A stretch of DNA of 64,000 bases, taken from positions 2,816,412-2,880,411 of the forward strand of contig FN649728.1 in the NCBI GenBank assembly GCA_000310025.1, read 5' to 3'. Below are positions 1-11,095 of the stretch, one piece after another (the stretch's first letter is position 1; each line of letters begins with the position of its first letter). A program made the translations under genes and the position numbers. Source of the DNA: Ectocarpus siliculosus (taxonomy: Eukaryota > Sar > Phaeophyceae > Ectocarpales > Ectocarpaceae). The notes beneath the pieces were generated by a model. It searched no databases. It was not told where the DNA came from and was given only the letters and a program-made list of their open reading frames with translations.

Positions 1-440
1 AGTTAGATTGGGGGGGAGGAAAAAAAGGCTTGGAGGGAACCAAAAGGGAGGTGGGCACATTCGCGTTTTTTCCTCGCGGGCTCCCCCCCAGAGTGGGGGT
101 GAGGGGGGAGGTAAATTTATTTAGTTGTGGTGACCCAAAAAGGGGAACCGGGAACAGGGGGGGGAGCGGGGGGGGTTGGCCCTCAAAATACGCCGCCGGG
201 GCAAACCCTTTTTTTTTGTATTTGTGGTTTTCCATGTTGCCACTAGGGGGCTTATCCCTCGTTTTTTTTTGTTTATTTTAATTTTTGCTGGACGGGTGTT
301 TTCTGGATGCCTCCCTGTTAGGGTTTTTTTTTCCTACTTCAGTTGTTTTGTTAAGACGGGGGGTCGTCCTTGCTTGAGCCCTTTGTTTTGTATAGAGGAC
401 TTTAACCCGGAAGATTTCCGTCGTCCCCCCCCCCCCCCGG
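1..440. other. Homopolymer-rich low-complexity edge sequence
   Basis: This stretch is dominated by runs of G, T, C and A of 5-16 bases, including a long C run at about 425-438. No convincing exon is present apart from the acceptor at its right end. The texture differs from the rest of the window and looks like poor-quality sequence at a contig edge, or an unusual intron. I cannot decide which from sequence alone. Confidence 0.5.
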
Positions 441-443
441 CAG

Positions 444-3400
444 GTCCCGCTCCCGTTGGCGAACGCTACGGAAGCCGGATGGTCCGAACTGCAACAAATG
501 GAAGATCAGGTTCTGGCCGTCTCCGCAATGTTCGGCATGTTCCAGGTGAGTTGAAAATTTAAACAAGGCACTGCTGCTACTGCTGTTTGTGCCGCCCAAA
601 AGACACACGGCGCCGGGTGTTTTGTCGCCGCTCTCTGTCCCCGTTTTTGTTTGCCGCGGGGTGGGTGGATGAATGGATGCCCCCCGAGACCACCTTCGCT
701 TTTGAAAGCCTATGTGAGCCGGGTGAAGAAAGGTGTGCCACGACCATCCAGGCACGGGGCCGCCGCGATAGCTTGTAAATAAGAGTAAACTACTGGGGCG
801 CAGGGCTCCTGCAGCTGCGGCAGTGCGACTCCAGCGGTGGCCGTTGCTGTTGAGAGTGGAGTCTCGTGCGTGTATGTATCCTCGCCTTCAGAGGGGGCCG
901 TTGCTGTTGAGATGGTGTCCCGTGTGCATGTGTGTCCTCGCAGCGACTGAATGTTCTTGACAGCTCTAAGCTATCTGTCATGTAGAATGGCGCAGAACGG
1001 CCTGGGTGGGTCCCTCTGTGCAGATCAGAATCAGGCGGTACCCCATGGGTAACCAGGTCGTGTAGTATGCTTTTGGGGGGCACGCTACGCCATGCTACTG
1101 TACACTCGTTGCTCTTCCTCCGCCTTCGATCGCAACATGTGATCTGGGCCCCAGACAAACGAAATGCAAGACATGCGGTTCGTTCGGTTGGCTAGGTTGT
1201 TGGGGGTCACGCTTCGATCCACTTGTTCCGGGTCATGGGAGAACTGTCTGAAGAATAGTCCCGGATAGTAGCAGTGGTACGCTTCCTTCAATCACGTCTT
1301 GTGTCCATGTACTGTACCTTGCGTGCTACGGCGGTGCTGGGGGCTTGCTGTTTGATGGGGGGGTCCTTTCTCTCGCGCTTGTTGGCGACAAGGACAGAGG
1401 TATTGTGGAGACCGAGAGAACCACAGTCAGACAGACAGATATACGGGACAGAGAGGTCGGCAAATAGCAGGAGCAGCCTCACGATTGGGCCACGTGTTAA
1501 AAGCAAAAATAAAACGTGCTGGTTCGATGTGTACCGTGTTTCTCCAAAACCCGTCTCTAGGCCGTCCCTTTGCCGACCGTGCGCTCCGGTCGGCAGTAAA
1601 GACTGTCTGCAGATTTGAAAATTTTCTTTTCTTTTGACTCGTTGAGGTTCGCCGGGCTGTTCGAGTCAAAGACACGTCGGCGGTGTGGGCTGTTCGAGCT
1701 TGGGGAGCTGTTCGAGCTTGAGAAACGTCACTGGTGGCAGCTGATTCACACCATCACAGACATGCTTCACTTTCTTGTTGCTTCACGCCTTCATGGGCGC
1801 TATTAATATTATAGTACTAAGCTCTGATGAGCGAGCCCCACTCCGGAGCCGCGCGCGCCTTTAGTGACACCTGTAAACTCATGGCACTCGTGGAAACCTT
1901 TTAAAACTAGGGCTGGACCCCGGACTCGACGGTTGGGGACACCCACTGGCACGCCATGGTGAAGCTTCACGTCTCGGAGGAGGCGTCCTGGGTGCACGAG
2001 TTCGTGGACGGCAGCCTCGAGCGCTTCCGAGAAAAGGCGACGGAAGCGGCGGCGGCGGCGGAGCAGGCGGACCCGGGGGGGGAGGGCGGGGACGAGGAGC
2101 TTTCGGACGCTGGCGGCCGCAACCCGGCCGCGGCCGAGTTCATGTGCGCTCACGTGAGGCGACAAGACTTCAAGGAGTCGTGCTCCTGTTACGAGGAGGA
2201 GTATCGAACCGGGAGGTAAGAAGGCGTTCGTCGGCGGCGGGGGTGCGGTGCGGTTTTGTAGTAGCGGGTTGGTTTCGCTCGTGGTTTTTGTTCGGCTTGG
2301 GGAGCTGTTCCTACGCCTAGCGTTCGGTAGGCGCGCTGACCAAACGCGAAGCGAGGCAGGTGGGTGGGGAGGCGTTGCCGGCAGCAGCGGACGGTTAAAC
2401 GGTCATGCCAATGTTAATGTTCCGTCGACGTTGACAAGGTGTGCGTGCAGGCGTCGTCGCATGTCGGGGGGCGGGGGGCGGTACGCCTCATACACGAGTT
2501 GCCTTTGCCCCGGCTTGTCCCGTGGACTCTCGGTTATTCACACGGACGACGTTCAAACAGTAGAGTGGTTGAAGGATTTATCAAACCCAGCGTATATGTC
2601 CTCGCCCAGAGCAGAGAGAAAGAGAGTGAACGGCACACGGAGCATCAAGTCTTCACATTTGATACTCTCAAAATGGCAAGAGGTAAGGGTGTGTTCCGCC
2701 CCACGATGCTGTCGTTTCTCCGGGCAGTGCGTTGAGAGTTTGAAGGCAAGCGAGAGCGCACCCAGCACGCATTCCAATTTACCTTTGAGGAAAGACATTT
2801 GGCTCCTTTGACTCCTGATTAAATTGCTTCTGATAAGCCACGAATGCGGCCGAATTTGCCAACTGACGGTATGTAGTGACAACCACCTGAACTCCCCCCC
2901 CCCGCCCCCCCTCCAATCCCCGATAAACGCAGCGCCCGGGACTGGGTGAAGGAGGCCCTGGATGGCGGAGGCGTATGCTGGGTCGAGGAGCACAACTTTC
3001 GCGACACGGTCGACGTCTTGCTCCGGCGGGCGCCCGCCAAGCTCGACGTCTCGCCGCAGTTCGTGTTCGCCACCAGCGACGACGCGCGTTTTCTCGAGGA
3101 CGTCAAGGTCGGGAACGCGGTGCCCGTGTTCACCCTAGAAGATGTCTCCCGGGCGGCGGCGGCGGCGAGAGGTGGTGGAGAAGAAGGGGCGGCGGCGGCG
3201 GCGGGGGCGGCGGGTGGGGGGGGTTCCGAGGGCCCCGCGGAATCTTCCGCGGCCACGGCCGGCGGGAAGGCGGTCACGCCCGAGGAGGTCGAGGCGGCGC
3301 TGCCGGCCATTGACGTGGCCGTCTGCTCCAGGGGGACCCTGCTGATGCTCAACTACTTCTCCACGTACTCGGCCCTCATCAAGACCAAGGCCAAGGCGCA

Positions 3401-3518
3401 GCCCAACTTCAAGCGCGGGCTGTACTGGGCGGACCCCCCGGCCCTCTCGACCGGGTGGTCGCGCTTCTGCGACTGGTTCCTCCGGAAGTGGCGACGGATA
3501 CGCAACTTCTTCCACTAG
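444..3518 (+). CDS. GDP-fucose protein O-fucosyltransferase-like protein, C-terminal exons (5' partial)
   Basis: Three phase-compatible exons are visible: 444-545 (34 codons, phase 0 at both ends), 1911-2215 (after acceptor CTAG) and 2933-3518 (stop TAG). Exons may be missing between 546 and 1910, and the N-terminus lies left of the window. The diagnostic stretch is CAHVRRQDF followed by CSCYEEEY near the end of the second exon. It matches the H-(L/I/V)-R-R-x-D-(F/W) GDP-fucose-binding motif of O-fucosyltransferases. The last exon has FVFATSDD (family pattern FVATD) and AIDVAVCSRGTLLMLNYFST, which sits where the family has its I-D-x-x-(L/V)-C-x-S-x-x-F segment. Such enzymes move fucose from GDP-fucose to Ser/Thr in the ER or Golgi lumen. 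A low-complexity Ala/Gly insert lies at about 3151-3240. It ends in a basic, aromatic tail. The family call is from motif memory; the exact subfamily (POFUT2-like or plant-like) is open. Confidence 0.6.
546..1910. other. Probable intron(s) of the fucosyltransferase-like gene
   Basis: No second convincing exon is visible. The stretch contains an imperfect 57-bp tandem duplication at 839-951 (both units start GGCCGTTGCTGTTGAGA). A short CTGTTCGAG motif occurs three times at about 1660-1720. Confidence 0.4.
839..951. repeat. Imperfect tandem duplication, about 57 bp x 2
   Basis: Two adjacent units start with GGCCGTTGCTGTTGAGA at 839 and 896 and continue with similar GT-rich, CCTCGC-containing sequence. 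Confidence 0.6.
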
Positions 3519-4920
3519 TCGCAGCGCTTTGTTTTGTCGAGTGTATGTAGTTGGGGGGGGTTGTTGTCTTGTTTTTCGAATGGTTTCGTCAGTGTTGGCG
3601 GTATTCCTAGATACGGGAGATTGTATCCTTTAAATACCGATCGAGTTCTCTTGGTATCCACAGAGTTATTTAGTTATTTAGTTGTGCTGTTGCGTCTTGC
3701 GCCATCTAGGTCGTCATGGACCCTGTTTAATACTCTATATGCCTGTTATGTGGAATGATTTAGGAGGCTAGGTTTTCCGTGATCCTCTGAGTTGGGGGAG
3801 TGATAGTGGTGCGAAGGCGGGTTGGTTTTGTGACAGGCCAACTAACACCAGCATTTTCGCGATCACTCTCAATAGTTGTGTTGGATTTTCCGATGAATGA
3901 AGGGTCAAGGTCGTTATATTAAGGGATGCGTCTAAATCACTTAGGTTCAAGGCCCCCCTTCGGGAATTAGGTGGCTTGCCTCCCGGGGGCGACGCAAGAG
4001 GACATGGTCAATGTAATCGCGGTCGCATCGTTGCACCTCAACGTCATGACGTTCGGTAGTGAGTGCCAGGTTTGGGTACAACCTGCAGAATTTGCCTAGA
4101 ATTTTGCATCATGTGAGGGGTAGTGTTTTTTTCTCGCCGTGGTGACTTTTCGCGTGTGCGTGACTGTGTCTTTTTTAGGCTAGTGACGTCTTTGCAGCAC
4201 GTCCTACTGCTGCAGTCCGCTGCGTTTGATCTCTCACCCTTGCGTATTCGTGTTGCCCATGGGTCTGTGTGACTTGTGTGCGTTGCGCAGGAATCAAACA
4301 AAAGTCTTCCTGTTTTACGCAAAGCAGTTCTTTTTGTACTTCTTGCGAAGGCTTTCTTCGCGCGGAACACGTCCCCGGGGTCAAGAGCCAGTTTTTTTCA
4401 ACTTTGGGCGTCAAGCACAAGCGCCACGGGTGGCCGGCAGTCCTCGGGCGTGCGTCGAAATGTACCCACGACACCTCCGCGTGCCCCTGAGAGGGAAGCG
4501 AGAGAAAAGACTCGCTTCCGCCCGTGAAAGATGCCTCGAAGCTCGAAAACAAGCGAAGTGATGATACATCTACATATTGGTTTCAAGGTCACGTTTGTTT
4601 TGTGTCGCGATTTCAGCTTTTGCTGCTGGAAGCGCCAATTATTACCCATTATACATGGTGTGTTACTTTGTCGTACTCTATTACATCGTCCACACATGTT
4701 CCAACGGCCTCCCTAGTACCACATGTACGGTTTCACTTATGCCACCCCCACAGCGCGACAGAAAAGATGGGACGGAACAAACAAGAAAGAGTTCCCCTCC
4801 CTGCCGTCCGACAACGCCAGACCAACCCACGTGCTATCCCGAAACTAAATAGTGGACGAAGCTCTTCGCATACAGCACAAAAAACATTTTATGCGGCGGC
4901 AAAAGTTGTTCGACAACTGC
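3519..4920. other. Intergenic, between two convergent genes
   Basis: This 1.4 kb lies between the stop codon of the fucosyltransferase-like gene (+) and the stop codon of CEP70 (-). It should hold both 3' UTRs. No conserved coding exon is recognisable; open frames here are short and of mixed composition. Confidence 0.5.
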
Positions 4921-7900
4921 CTACGCCTCCGCCGCGAGCTCTATCGACTGTCCGGCCCACGACTCGGCGTCGTGAGAAACGCGGAGCCTTGCGTCAGCAT
5001 CGGCGTCAACCGTCCCCTCCAGGACGGTCTCGAGCCGCCGCATGATGGCCTCGGAGCCGCTGGCCTCCGGCATGTTGAGCAGATCGCCGCACGTCCGGAG
5101 GAAAGTCTTCGTCTCGCTCGAGAACCGGTACAGCTCGTTTAGCTTGGGCAGGCAACCCCCCAGGGAGCTGACACCGAACAGGAGCTGGAAGTGCTGCACG
5201 ACGCGGTTGACGGGCGACGGGTCGTCCTGTGGACGCGTAACGCAGGCGGCGAAAAAGTAGCAGCAAGAAAAAAAAAAACACAAGCACGGAAGAGATGAAA
5301 AACGTTGTTTTGTAATCTGAAAAATAAAAAACAACACGAGGCACCCTTGTAAAAATGTTGTGGATCGGACCTCTTCAGCTGGAGAGGCAAGGCCGGAGGG
5401 TGGGTAAAACCCACCAGCGACGGCTTGTAAAATTGCGATGAAAGAAGAACAAGTTTTGTGTGTGTGTCCGGTCAAGGGGGCGTTGTGCGGGCAACATCGG
5501 ATAGGAGTTCACGAGCTCGCAAAACGCTCTGGTAAAACAAGTAAGAGCAGGGCGGCCTGACATTTTCTTTTTCATTAATGGCCAAGGCCTGTCCTATCCT
5601 ATCTGATCCCTCTCACCTTCATACTCCTGTCAGCTCGTTCGTTGAGGTGCATCTCTTGGAGAGATCTACGCTCCAAGTCTACCAAGTGTTGGACAGCGGA
5701 CGTCGCAGCCCGATCGCTCTTGAAGACCGAGCCATGAGCCCCCTGGCAAAACCAGGACACACGAAAGAATCGAATGGCAGGGGACGACAGGAGCCTTGGA
5801 TGGGCTGGGTAGTGTCTTCTTCTAGGTGTCCTTGGAAAGCCGCTCAATAAGACGTCTAACGTCAGATGTTATCTGCCATTCTACAGGCTACAATGTCATG
5901 GAGCGAAACATTAAACATTTGTCACGTCTTGGCTGAGATTCGCCAGCCCGAGTTTCCAGATGTTGTCTGCCATTCTACAGACTACAATGCAATCATGGAG
6001 CGAAACATTAACGTTTGTCACGTCTTACCTGAGATTCGCCAGCCCGAGTTTCCAGGACTCTTAACACGCCGCGGTGAAACTCCTGCAATAAAAAAACAAA
6101 AATAGAAAAAGGGGAAACGACGGACGAGAGACAGGAAGGACAGCAATCGTTAGCATGTCCCGAATAATGCGATGCCTCCAGGCAACTCCACCAAAAGAGG
6201 TGAGTGTAGGCTGCTGCTGCTACGGCTTCTTCTCCAGCTCATTACTAAGTTCTGTGTTGGGGTTGCCCCATGTTCACGCGAGAAACGAAACGGGGGAAGG
6301 AAAAACATCAATTGGGCAACGCCGACGACGCCATACCTTAAGCTTCACGGGCTCCTGGGCACGCGCCAGCCACAGCTCCAGGAGCGGCAACACGTCCTCC
6401 ATCGTCCGCGCCTTTCCGGCCAGAGACTGGGACAGCATCCCGTCGCTGGGCGCGGACAGCACCTCCGTCGAGTGTCGAAACACGAACCCACAGACACTGA
6501 TGTGGGACATTCCGGGGCAAGAAAAATACAGAGTATGGGTGTTACTGGGTACCACTACGGGTGGACAACGGTACACGGTTCGGTCGGCCGTCGGCAGGAA
6601 GGTGGGCACTAGTACGACGTCACGGCAAAGTGGCCGTTCGCGCGCGCACCCCCCCCCCCCGCAGCAACGCAGTAAAAAAAAACGAACGGGCGTTTCATCT
6701 CCTTTCTCATCCTTCTGCTGTACGGACTCTTTGGTTGTTGCTGTTCGTCGTGTCCCGCAAAAATCACCTGTTGACGAAGCGCTCCAGACGAGGAAGCATT
6801 TGCACCGCTTTGATGAGCTTGGACACGGACGAGCCAAGCAGCGAGACGTCCTGCAGCGAGAGGAGGCGACAGGCGTCCTGAACGACCTGCTTCAGGACCG
6901 CGGTCGGCAGCTCCTCCAGCCTGTCCAGCTTGAGCCGGTGGTTTCCCCGGTCCCTTCGCATCAGCTCTCTGGTGTCCACCCACCGCCGCAGCTCCGCCAC
7001 GTCCATGGCCTCTTTCGCCTACCCTCGACAGCAGTATATTCGCGAAACAAACAAGCTGTTGCGGGAGTATATACTTCTTTCGCGTATCGTCGACGACAGC
7101 GGTTTATCGCGAAAATGAATTAAGCCGAATGCAGGACAAACAGGGCTAAAAGAAAAATGATGGAACAAGCGTGCATCCAACCGTTTGGCCACAGCCGAGA
7201 CCATGCACAATCAATCGTGCACGAGGTGTTGAAGCCGGTTCTACTATAAATGTTGACCCCATGCACCCAGACATACCTGGCTAGTTGCCTGGCCGAGCCT
7301 AGTCTCGAGGTCCTGTATCCGTCTTTGGCTGGCGCGCCAGTTTCGCAGCGACGGCCGCGAGGAAAGCTCTAGCCGCGCGTTCACAAGAGCGTCCTGGAAG
7401 AGATTCACCAAGGAGATAAGAGAGAGACGTACGGCAGGGCGCGGTCGAGCGGGGTTGGGGGGGGGCGGTGTGAGACAAGTGTGAGCGATACGAAGAAGGA
7501 AAGCGTAGACCATCGAGGACAAGATGAAGGGATGCATACACAGGGGCGCGCGACGTGGACGAACGTATTTCGAAAAAGAGCGAAGGTTACAACCCTTGGC
7601 GATAGACCGGCGGTGGCAACAGCAGGTGTGGGTTTTTTGTCTCTAGATAAAGAAACACTTTTGTGTCCAAACGGATGGGTAACCAACGGCCGAATTGCTA
7701 GTGCAAGCGGAGAGTGAAGAGCACTAGCCTACCCCGCCAGACCAGCAAACGCAAGGAGATGACCAGCCTCTGGTTCATTATTTTTGAAACGTACAGCCTG
7801 GGCCGGCCAAAACTCGGCATACCGCTCCGTCCCGGAACTGTAGGGGTGCGAGGTCTATGGTCTACTGACTACGGGGTGCGTTTACAAGATTACACCTCCT

Positions 7901-9844
7901 CGGACTACATCAATCATACCCCCGGTTCGTCCGCATGTCACCGCCATCCAACCGTTACGGAAGCACACGGTGTCGTTTGTCGCACGGCGCTGTGGTGTCA
8001 ACGGGGGCGACTACTACCACACGACACACAAGTGCATGCCTCGCAAACAAGAAAAAAAACGCTGACCGCAGGAAAAATTGCCCTATTTAACAGCCATTTT
8101 TTTTTTTCTTGCACCTGAGTCTCGTCGGCCTTGGCTTGGACCTCGGCGCACTCCTTCTCCATGCTCGCGCACCGCTCCAACGCTCTGGTCTCCCGCTGTT
8201 TCATCACCCTCACGCTCCTCTCCGACTCAACGAGCCGATCTCGCAGCTCGCGGAGCTCGTCTGAGGAGGCGGGCGCGACCTTCGGGTCGAGGTCCGGGGT
8301 CCAGTCGGGGCCCAGCCGATGCTTGAGAATCGTGTTCTCCTTCTCTCGGAGCTCGTCCCCGAGGCGGGAGATCTCCGCCCGAAGCTTGTCCATCTCCGCC
8401 TCCGACCGCTCCTGGGCCTTCGAGTGCGCGATCAGGGACTCCGCCACTCTGGAGTCGTTGGCCCCGCCGCCGCCGCTTCCACGGACGGCAACAACAGCGG
8501 CGGCCTCCTTCTGCCTGAACTTGGTGAGAATCGCGCGCTCTCGCTGCTGGGACAGCCGCTCCTTCTCCGCCTCTTCCTGGAGCTTGTCCATCAACCTCTG
8601 CGCCGCGGCTTCCTTCGCCTTCACCCGGTGCTCGCTCTGCTTCAGCTGGGAGGCCAGGTTGGCGCTCTCGGCCCTGGCCCGCCGGGAGTCCAGGGCCAGC
8701 TGGTCCTGCAGGCGCTTGTTCTCCGCCTCCAGCGCGGCCGCCCGCGCCTCCGCCCCCGCGGACCGCTTCGACAGGTCGGACCTCTCGCGGCGGAAGGACT
8801 CGTTCAGCACGGACTCTCGGTGTCCGCCCACGTTGTCGCGCCGCTGGAGCTCCAGCGACATCTCCTGGATGGCCCTTCCCCTCTCCCCGTGCTTGAACAC
8901 CACGTCCCGCAGGGTGTCCGCCAGGCTCGTCGGGTCCGGCACCGCGATCGACCCCCCCGGTCGCGACAGCGACACCTCACGGAACCCCTGCTCTCGAAGG
9001 CTCTCGTTGAGGGCGTCCCACGGGCTCCCCTCGTTGGTCTGGGGCGGATTCAGGCGACCGCCGCCGTAGTGCGAAATCATCCCCCTTGCCGACATGTCTA
9101 GGCTCGCCGGCTGCTGGGGCACGTGGGACTTGGTGGCTTCCTTTCCTGACGCCTCGTCATCCGCTTCTGCTCCGTCCTACCAATTCAACCAATGTTTGAA
9201 GTCGTATTTGACACTAGAGTAGGATTGCGACGATTCATCCAAATAATGCTCCTACGGGCGTGCTTTTTGGCGAAAGGGGAGGCGTGGAAAGGCTCCACAA
9301 ACGGCATGGACCCTTGTACCACGGCATATCTCCAGCGTAGGCAAGACTCAAGGTGTCATCGCCGGGGGTTGATTGATAAATGTTTGCCTCGCGATGGCCG
9401 TCGGCCCAAGGCTTGGATTGAAAACTTCTGGCACCGCTACGCATAAGGGCCTTGCCGTAGAACTCTCCTCTTAGCTTGTTGGCAGGCACAGATTGCATCC
9501 ACCCCCGGGTTCGATTCGCTCAGAAAAGAGAAGGGCTGGCAAGCCCGCAACGTACCTTGTTGGACGGGAAGCCCGGGGGAGCGATCCCCGTCGCCCTCCG
9601 AAAGGAGGGTGTCGTCATCCTCCTCGCACCCTCCCCGACGTCGCCTTCGTAGCCGCAGCTGTCCGTCTCCACTCTCGCCTCCTCGACAGCGCGGGTGGCG
9701 ATCGCTGCCAGCGGAAAATCAGCCCCCGCCCCCCGGGCCCCTCCCCCCCCACCTCCTCCTTCCGAGGAGTCGTCGCTGGCGTGGGCACTCTCCAGCAGGT
9801 CCGCCTCTCGGTCGTACCCGTCCGCTCGCGGCGAGCGAGTGTCG
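4921..9844 (-). CDS. CEP70: Centrosomal protein of 70 kDa (CEP70), first exon missing
   Basis: Seven minus-strand exons join in frame: 9844-9556, 9176-8115, 7393-7277, 7018-6768, 6496-6337, 5742-5617 and 5226-4921 (stop TAG). Together they encode 769 residues. Recognisable CEP70 features appear in order. WDALNESLREQGFREVSL corresponds to the N-terminal W-x-x-(L/I)-N segment. A coiled coil of about 280 residues follows (9.0-8.1 kb). Then come LSSRPSLRNWRASQRRI and DVLPLLELWLARAQ (human-type VPVIEMW). The C-terminal VVQHFQLLFGVSSLGG plus LNELYRF matches the conserved HFQKLFDV...G...NEVY block. CEP70 binds gamma-tubulin and microtubules at the centrosome or basal body. The protein is longer than the animal form (about 600 aa), with an acidic, Gly-rich N-terminal extension. 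Exon 9844 begins with the last base of a codon, so a start exon ending in phase 2 must lie upstream; I did not find it. Confidence 0.85.
5864..6056. repeat. Tandem duplication, about 94 bp x 2, in a CEP70 intron
   Basis: Two units start AGATGTTRTCTGCCATTCTA at 5864 and 5958. Both end CCAGCCCGAGTTTCCAG. They differ by a few substitutions and a 3-base insertion, and lie between the CEP70 exons 6496-6337 and 5742-5617. Confidence 0.9.
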
Positions 9845-10179
9845 CTGACGGAGACGAAAAAACGCAACGGCGCAAGGGGTGTGTGAACCACACGAGGCAA
9901 CAAGTGAAAACAAGCTCGGCGCCGGAAGGCGGCTCGGTTGCCCACAGCCCCCTACACGGCAAACCATTGCTGGCATCATCACACGTTTTCGAGCAAACCG
10001 GCGCCGGCAAATCTGACACTAAGAGACGCATGCATGACATTAAGAGACACATGCATGTCCAGGGGTGACAAGTATTCTTGGTCGGGTACGAGCAAGCGTC
10101 GCGCCGTGATGTGCCCCTACAGTAGCTGCCCGGCAGCGCACGCGTGGAACCCTTGCGGTCGACCGGACAGAAAAAAAAC

Positions 10180-10187
10180 AGAGAGAG

Positions 10188-10249
<62 letters not shown>
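10180..10249. repeat. (GA)n microsatellite
   Basis: An almost uninterrupted GA dinucleotide run of about 70 bases, with one GC interruption near its left end. It creates artificial Arg-Glu and Leu-Ser reading frames. Confidence 0.97.
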
Positions 10250-10253
<4 letters not shown>

Positions 10254-10849
10254 CCCCTTCTGCAGTTATTCTGATGAGCTAAGTCGGTAACCCTGTTGTC
10301 TCCTGCGTACATACCGCGGTGCCTGTATGGGCGATGGCTGGTCTTGAGCCAAGGAAGGCCAGATGGGCTGGCCCGTTGCCGCGCTCACTAGCTCTTCGTC
10401 ACCTGCAGTTAATATGTAGCATTGCCATACGTACGCATGTGTAGCAGCGGAAAAAAATGGGGTGTGCGGGGTTGTGGGTCAAGCCTGGCCGGTGGTGGCG
10501 ACGCTGAGCGTCGGGTAGAGCCACCATGCTGCTGTACCTTGTCGCCTTGGCGGGCAAGATGTGGCTTGGAATTGCGCTGCCTGACGTACGTCCTTGCGAT
10601 ACACTGGACCGACGACGAAAATGTACCACTGATGTTGTGTCATCGCCTTGACAGGTCGCCGGACCACACCAACAGTAGCTAACGGCACTGTTTCCTCTGC
10701 TATTCCGTGCAGTGGCCTCACGCGCTCATTTAGCGCATGTATCGCGTTCCACTCCTTGGCCATATACATAAAACCGGCGTGCTGCGTGGTTCAAACCTAC
10801 AAATTAGGGGCTGCATCGTGCGGTTGCCTTTTCCCCTATGTATGAGCTG

Positions 10850-11095
10850 GTCGCCCCGGTGGTCTAGTTGGTATCCTCGAAACCTTCTAGATGTCAGGTC
10901 AGGGGTTCGAATCCCGGCGTAAGCCCGGCGTAAATGAGCTTTTCTTGCAAAGTGGGTGTTTCTCTCGCTTCCGCTCCTGGCCTAGTGGATAGCGCTAGTT
11001 CGTGTGTACACAGAGGGAAGAGAGTACTGAACTCTTCTCGCATTAAAAATCGAAGGCAACGTACCGCAGGAGAGGACGGTAGAGAGGGGCCCTTC
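10850..11095 (+). mobile_element. tRNA-derived SINE-like element, copy 1
   Basis: The head carries a pol III A-box-like TGGTCTAGTTGG (10860-10871) and a near-perfect B box GGTTCGAATCC (10904-10914), 44 bases apart as in a tRNA gene. The acceptor stem does not pair and only three of five T-stem pairs form, so this is not a functional tRNA. A tRNA-unrelated body follows. Its part at about 10981-11066 matches a second locus at 18001-18098 (shared CTCGC...ATCGAAGGCAA...ACC). A tRNA head plus a dispersed body is the definition of a SINE. Ends and target-site duplications could not be fixed. Confidence 0.45.

Noticed and set aside
8131-9101. Long plus-strand open frames (about 312 and 260 codons)
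   Set aside because: They are antisense shadows of the CEP70 coiled-coil exon; Ser/Arg/Leu-biased composition mirrors Glu/Lys/Ala codons on the other strand, and the minus frame has the conserved motifs and splice sites.
10040-10312. Arg-Glu and Leu-Ser repeat proteins
   Set aside because: They are translations of the GA microsatellite.
10852-10922. Functional tRNA gene
   Set aside because: A and B boxes are present but the acceptor stem does not pair and the T stem has only three pairs, so I treat it as a SINE head.
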